Shown here one piece after another: positions 30,886-33,932 of a stretch of DNA of 33,932 nt; position 1 is the first letter of the stretch, and each line of letters opens with the position of its first letter. A program made the translations under genes and the position numbers. This DNA is from a virus: IMG/VR virus record IMGVR_UViG_3300030450_001075, positions 1 through 33,932 of that record; one strand, given 5' to 3'. The notes under the pieces are model-generated. The model made no database searches. It was not told the DNA's origin and saw only the letters and a list, made by a program, of their open reading frames with translations.

Positions 30886-30992
30886 CACAAAGAAAATTAT
30901 ATAATCATTTAATGTATACTGATTTCATGGGTATACGAACTAAAATAAAAGAGTTTAAAAAACAAAAAAAGAGAAGAAATGAAAAAATATAG
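30882..30992 (+). CDS. unrecognised 36-aa basic protein
   Basis: Starts MTQRKLYNHLMYTDFMGIRT and ends in a strongly basic tail (KKQKKRRNEKI). It overlaps the sigma-like gene by 14 bases. Possibly a nucleic-acid-binding peptide; no domain recognised. Confidence 0.5.
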   Translation: MTQRKLYNHLMYTDFMGIRTKIKEFKKQKKRRNEKI

Positions 30993-31734
30993 TGTATTAA
31001 ACTATATCAGGTATAAAGAAGATTTAAAAGAATCTTTAAAGAATTTACCTGATCATGGAACTGATTATCATAAATATACTAGAGATGAACTTATAGTTAA
31101 GTTTTCTCCTTTAGTAGAAACTATGGGTCGTAAGTTTTCAACTAGCGATCAAGCATCAGGTATTTTAACTATAATGGATTTGTTACAAGAAGGAGGAGCT
31201 GGTTTAACTAGAGCAGTAGATAAACTAGATTGGGAAACTCTTAATAAATCAGAGGATAAAGAAAAAACATTAAAATCATTCTTTAGTAAAAGAATTAAAG
31301 GAGCAATTAGAAGAAAGATTGATGCATTAAGAGGTAATATAAGAATACCTGAGCATAAATTAAATGAAATAAGAAACACTAAAGATAAAAAAATGGTTTC
31401 AATGTTTTTTAACTCTATATTCTTAAGCATAGATGCTCAATTTAATGACGACAATATGTTTAATGAGATACCAGATAAATCTGAGCCATATAATATTCAT
31501 CTTATGAACGCGTATTTAAAAAGTTTAATGCTTAAGCATTTAGATACTAATGAATATGAAGTATTAAGATTAAGTTATGGATTAGATTGTGATAAGCATT
31601 CTGCTAAAGAAATTGCAGCCGCATTAAAGATTGATGGAGTAGGTAGTTACGTTAGAGTTTCAGAGCTAAAAAGACAAGCTGTACAGAAACTTATAAATAA
31701 TGTAGACCACTCCCAAGTGCTTGATTATCTTTAG
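30979..31734 (+). CDS. sigma-70-family factor
   Basis: The 251-aa product shows sigma region 2 at about 36-120 (DELIVKFSPLV, then DLLQEGGAGLTRAVDKLDWE at 67-86, and FFSKRIKGAIRRKID) and region 4 at about 188-238 (LDTNEYEVLRLSYGLD, HSAKEIAAALKID, VRVSELKRQAVQKL) with a helix-turn-helix for the -35 element. The region 3-4 linker is short. It lies in the early block, before the recombination genes. Inferred role: redirecting host RNA polymerase to phage promoters, most simply the late motif. The alternative is a virulence-type middle sigma. Confidence 0.78.
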   Translation: MKKYSVLNYIRYKEDLKESLKNLPDHGTDYHKYTRDELIVKFSPLVETMGRKFSTSDQASGILTIMDLLQEGGAGLTRAVDKLDWETLNKSEDKEKTLKSFFSKRIKGAIRRKIDALRGNIRIPEHKLNEIRNTKDKKMVSMFFNSIFLSIDAQFNDDNMFNEIPDKSEPYNIHLMNAYLKSLMLKHLDTNEYEVLRLSYGLDCDKHSAKEIAAALKIDGVGSYVRVSELKRQAVQKLINNVDHSQVLDYL

Positions 31735-31777
31735 GTTAGATATGTAAATTAATTAAATAATATGTAATTATAATAAT

Positions 31778-32293
31778 ATGACCATTAACGAAAAATTATC
31801 ACAAATTCAGACAAAGTTTAAATCGAAGAAAAGTAGATTTAACTCATTCGGTAAGTATTACTTCCGGTCAGCCGAAGACATTCTCGAAGCAACAAAACCC
31901 TTTCTATTAGAGTTAGGAGTATCAGTAGTTATTAATGAGGAACTTATAGAAGATATAGGTTTACCTGTTATTAAAACTACAGCTACTATCACTGATGGTA
32001 AAGAAACAATTAATGCTACAGCAGTAGTAGGAGTTGACTTAGATCAGAAAGGCATGCAAATGCCTCAACGATTTGGTGCTGCATCGAGTTACGGGAAGAA
32101 ATACGCATTAGGAAATTTATTCCTAATTGATGATACTCAAGATAGTGATGCTACTAATACCCATGGTAAGAAAATGACTAATGTAGAAATACAGAAGGCA
32201 AAAGATTACGTTAAATCGGGCGGTAAGATAGAAGCTATCAAAAAGAAGTATCAATTAACTCCTGCATTAGAACAGGAACTAAAAACTCTCTAA
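31778..32293 (+). CDS. erf: ERF-family single-strand annealing protein
   Basis: The 171-aa product carries the ERF signature: YYFRSAEDILEATKPFL (27-43) and PQRFGAASSYGKKYALGNLF (96-115) followed by LIDDTQDSDA. ERF proteins (P22 Erf type) anneal complementary single strands during phage recombination. The length is usual for the family core. The C-terminal 45 residues are a basic helical extension. It is cotranslated with the exonuclease (ATGA overlap), a typical phage exonuclease/annealase pair. Confidence 0.9.
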   Translation: MTINEKLSQIQTKFKSKKSRFNSFGKYYFRSAEDILEATKPFLLELGVSVVINEELIEDIGLPVIKTTATITDGKETINATAVVGVDLDQKGMQMPQRFGAASSYGKKYALGNLFLIDDTQDSDATNTHGKKMTNVEIQKAKDYVKSGGKIEAIKKKYQLTPALEQELKTL

Positions 32294-33024
32294 TGAAAAA
32301 AGAAGATGTAATTAAGAAGTTACGAGATGATAAGCATTATTATGGAGACTTTGGTAAGAAGTATCTTAGTAATTCAGACATTTCAACTTTACTTACAAAT
32401 CCTTTAGCTTTAGGAAAGGCCTCTGAACAGAGACCTGCATTCTTAGTTGGCGGATACTTTCATACCGCTATACTAGAACCAGATAAACTGAAAAAGTACA
32501 AGGTTATACCTTCGTCAACTAGGAATACTAAAGTTTATAAAGAGATGTCTGGTGGAGAATTATGTTTATTACAACACGAAGTAGATTCAATAGAACTTAT
32601 GACTGACAAAATGTTAGATAATAAAGTATGTGAAGCAATGATTCGAGATAGTAATACAGAATATGAAACACCAGAGATTAAAGTAATTGAGGGCGAAGTT
32701 TGGAAAGGTAAAGCAGATATTGTAAATCATAATGAAAAACTAGTAATTGATTTAAAGACTACTAGTGATATTCAAAAATTTAAATGGTCTGCTTCTAAAT
32801 TTAACTACGATTCTCAAGCTTATATTTATAGTGAATTATTTGGTTATGAAATGATTTTTATTGTAATAGATAAAAATACTCATCAACTAGGTATATTCGA
32901 TTGCTCACCAGAATTTTATGCTAAAGGTCAAGACAAAGTCCAACGAGCAGTGGAAGCTTATAGATTATTTTATAAGCAAGAAGGTTTCGATCCAAAGCAA
33001 TATTTTATTAATAAAACCTTATAA
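32293..33024 (+). CDS. RecE-like PD-(D/E)XK exonuclease
   Basis: The 243-aa product has the PD-(D/E)XK layout: an N-terminal helical part with GGYFHTAILE (about 53-62), GKAD (139-142), VIDLKTT (151-157) with the catalytic Asp and Lys, and QAYIY (175-179), the RecB-family Q-x-x-x-Y motif. This matches the DUF3799/RecE C-terminal nuclease family, which makes 3' overhangs for annealing. It is paired with the ERF protein by an ATGA overlap (start 32293). Confidence 0.88.
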   Translation: MKKEDVIKKLRDDKHYYGDFGKKYLSNSDISTLLTNPLALGKASEQRPAFLVGGYFHTAILEPDKLKKYKVIPSSTRNTKVYKEMSGGELCLLQHEVDSIELMTDKMLDNKVCEAMIRDSNTEYETPEIKVIEGEVWKGKADIVNHNEKLVIDLKTTSDIQKFKWSASKFNYDSQAYIYSELFGYEMIFIVIDKNTHQLGIFDCSPEFYAKGQDKVQRAVEAYRLFYKQEGFDPKQYFINKTL

Positions 33025-33025
33025 T

Positions 33026-33205
33026 ATGGCAAGAACCAGAAAAAACCAAACAAAAATTTGTAGTGTAACAGGATTAGAAACTAGTGTAAATAATTTTTAT
33101 ACAAACCAGAATCATGTTAAAGCAGTAGATAATATAAGAAGAACTACTAATGCTACAAAAGAGCAGTTAGCAAGAATGTTTAACCAAATTAATCAATACG
33201 TATAA
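33026..33205 (+). CDS. unrecognised 59-aa basic protein
   Basis: Starts MARTRKNQTKICSVTGLETS. The start at 33026 follows the previous stop by one base; a longer in-frame open region back to 32918 was rejected because it would lie inside the exonuclease gene. Rich in Asn, Thr and Arg, with a single Cys. It is one base from the SSB-like gene. It may be a small nucleic-acid accessory; no domain recognised. Confidence 0.65.
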   Translation: MARTRKNQTKICSVTGLETSVNNFYTNQNHVKAVDNIRRTTNATKEQLARMFNQINQYV

Positions 33206-33206
33206 T

Positions 33207-33515
33207 ATGGCAGGAATAGTAAAAGGAAGTATTAACCTTAATATGATACCTAAAGATAAGATTATCCAAGGTAAAAAAGGTAAATACATACCAATATCAA
33301 TAACTGTTAACGATGAAGAAGACCAATTCGGAAACTTTGGACCTATTATCGTTGACCAAACTAAAGAAGAAAGAGAAGCTAAAGTTGCTAAGACTTATTT
33401 AGGTAATGTTAGAGTTGTATGGAGTAATGGAACATTTCCTTCTCCAGGAAGCTTTGACCAAGCTAAATCAGCGCCTAAAGCAGCACCAGTAGCTAACGAT
33501 GATTTACCATTTTAA
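33207..33515 (+). CDS. SSB-like single-strand DNA-binding protein
   Basis: The 102-aa product starts MAGIVKGSINLNMIPKDKII and ends NDDLPF. The acidic-aromatic C-terminal tip D-D-L-P-F is the interaction tail of bacterial SSB proteins. Before it is a Pro/Ala linker (about 80-95) and an N-terminal beta-rich part compatible with a small OB fold (YIPISITVND and further strands). It probably coats ssDNA in the replication/recombination operon. The OB fold itself is judged only by pattern. Confidence 0.7.
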   Translation: MAGIVKGSINLNMIPKDKIIQGKKGKYIPISITVNDEEDQFGNFGPIIVDQTKEEREAKVAKTYLGNVRVVWSNGTFPSPGSFDQAKSAPKAAPVANDDLPF

Positions 33516-33525
33516 ATTAAATTAA

Positions 33526-33932
33526 ATGCAGACAACAGAGATTAATGGATTCACGATTGATATATTCAATCAATATAGTCTAGAAGCAGGGAAAAAACAA
33601 GGGATATGTCCTTTGTGCTCGCACACTAGAAAACCCAAAAATAAGAAACTTAAATGTGCTTCTTATGATTGGGAACGTGGTCTCGGAACTTGTCATAATT
33701 GTAACTCATCTTTTCAACTACACACCTTTCAGCGTAAAGGTAGTAGTAACAAAGACTATATTAAACCACCATTAACAAAATATTCTCCAATTAAGGATAA
33801 AGTTGAGAAATGGTTTAATGATAGAGGTATAACTCAAGGGACTTTGGACGATCTTAAAGTCGGTCAAGGTCCTGAGTATATGCCACAAACTGGCAAGCAA
33901 GAGAATACTATCCAATTTAATTATGTAATGGG
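33526..33932 (+). CDS. primase/helicase, N-terminal fragment with zinc finger
   Basis: The gene begins MQTTEINGFTIDIFNQYSLE and runs off the right edge after 135 codons. Residues 29-57 carry CPLC...C...CHNC, a four-Cys zinc ribbon as in T7 gp4-type and DnaG-type primases, followed by a polar region and the segment EKWFNDRGI. TOPRIM and helicase motifs would lie beyond the window. Likely role: primer synthesis and unwinding at the fork. Confidence 0.8.
   Translation, partial: MQTTEINGFTIDIFNQYSLEAGKKQGICPLCSHTRKPKNKKLKCASYDWERGLGTCHNCNSSFQLHTFQRKGSSNKDYIKPPLTKYSPIKDKVEKWFNDRGITQGTLDDLKVGQGPEYMPQTGKQENTIQFNYVM

Noticed and set aside
32918-33025. Longer N-terminus for the 59-aa basic protein
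   Set aside because: It lies entirely within the exonuclease gene in another frame; the internal start at 33026 has the normal spacing.
1-33932. CRISPR array, integrase, attachment sites or insertion sequences
   Set aside because: No regular spaced repeats, recombinase motifs or terminal inverted repeats with transposase were seen on either strand.

Overview
The window is part of a double-stranded DNA tailed phage genome, low in GC and densely packed. The likely host group is Bacteroidota, probably an aquatic flavobacterium. The support is as follows. Starts are preceded by A/T-rich leaders (AATAAATAAAATG type) and not by Shine-Dalgarno sequences. One phage gene carries a flavobacterial-style signal peptide ending TYSQ. 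The large terminase and portal look like the crAss-like/Bacteroidota phage lineage, including an atypical Walker A region. The exact family cannot be assigned from sequence reading alone.

Layout: two divergent gene blocks meet at about 23.1-23.6 kb. The minus-strand block (23.1 kb down to 1) is the late/virion block. In order of transcription it holds tail-fibre-like proteins with shared N-termini; GroEL followed by GroES; a winged-helix protein; and a run of small structural or accessory proteins, several of which share a repeated R-K-S-S-P-L-N peptide motif. It continues with a holin-like protein, a secreted protein, a protein with two GroES-like segments, the large terminase, the portal, a scaffold-like acidic coiled-coil protein, and the first 44 codons of what is probably the major capsid protein. 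Two copies of a two-part motif (CTGTAAAAA, 20 nt, TAATAATATAC) lie before 23099 and before 16724 and look like late promoters.

The plus-strand block (23.6 kb to the right end) is early/replicative. It begins with many tiny unrecognised ORFs, several too short for default gene callers, controlled by five copies of another two-part motif (CGAATTATAATAC, 10 nt, AGATAATA) with invariant spacing. It then passes through a roughly 1-kb gene-free, stem-rich, GC-richer stretch (27782-28795) that looks like a large structured RNA and ends at a tRNA-Met(CAU). The block ends in a DNA metabolism operon: ATP-dependent DNA ligase, a sigma-70-like factor, an ERF annealing protein, a RecE-like PD-(D/E)XK nuclease, an SSB-like protein ending DDLPF, and a zinc-finger primase/helicase cut by the window edge.

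The most unusual content is (i) the structured RNA region and four tRNA-like elements that keep acceptor stem and T arm but lack a recognisable cloverleaf, all followed by the same CTAA trailer; (ii) the R-K-S-S-P-L-N motif shared by a cluster of neighbouring virion-block proteins; (iii) the two promoter-motif classes together with a phage-encoded sigma factor; and (iv) a reversed groEL-groES pair plus a second, double GroES-like protein.
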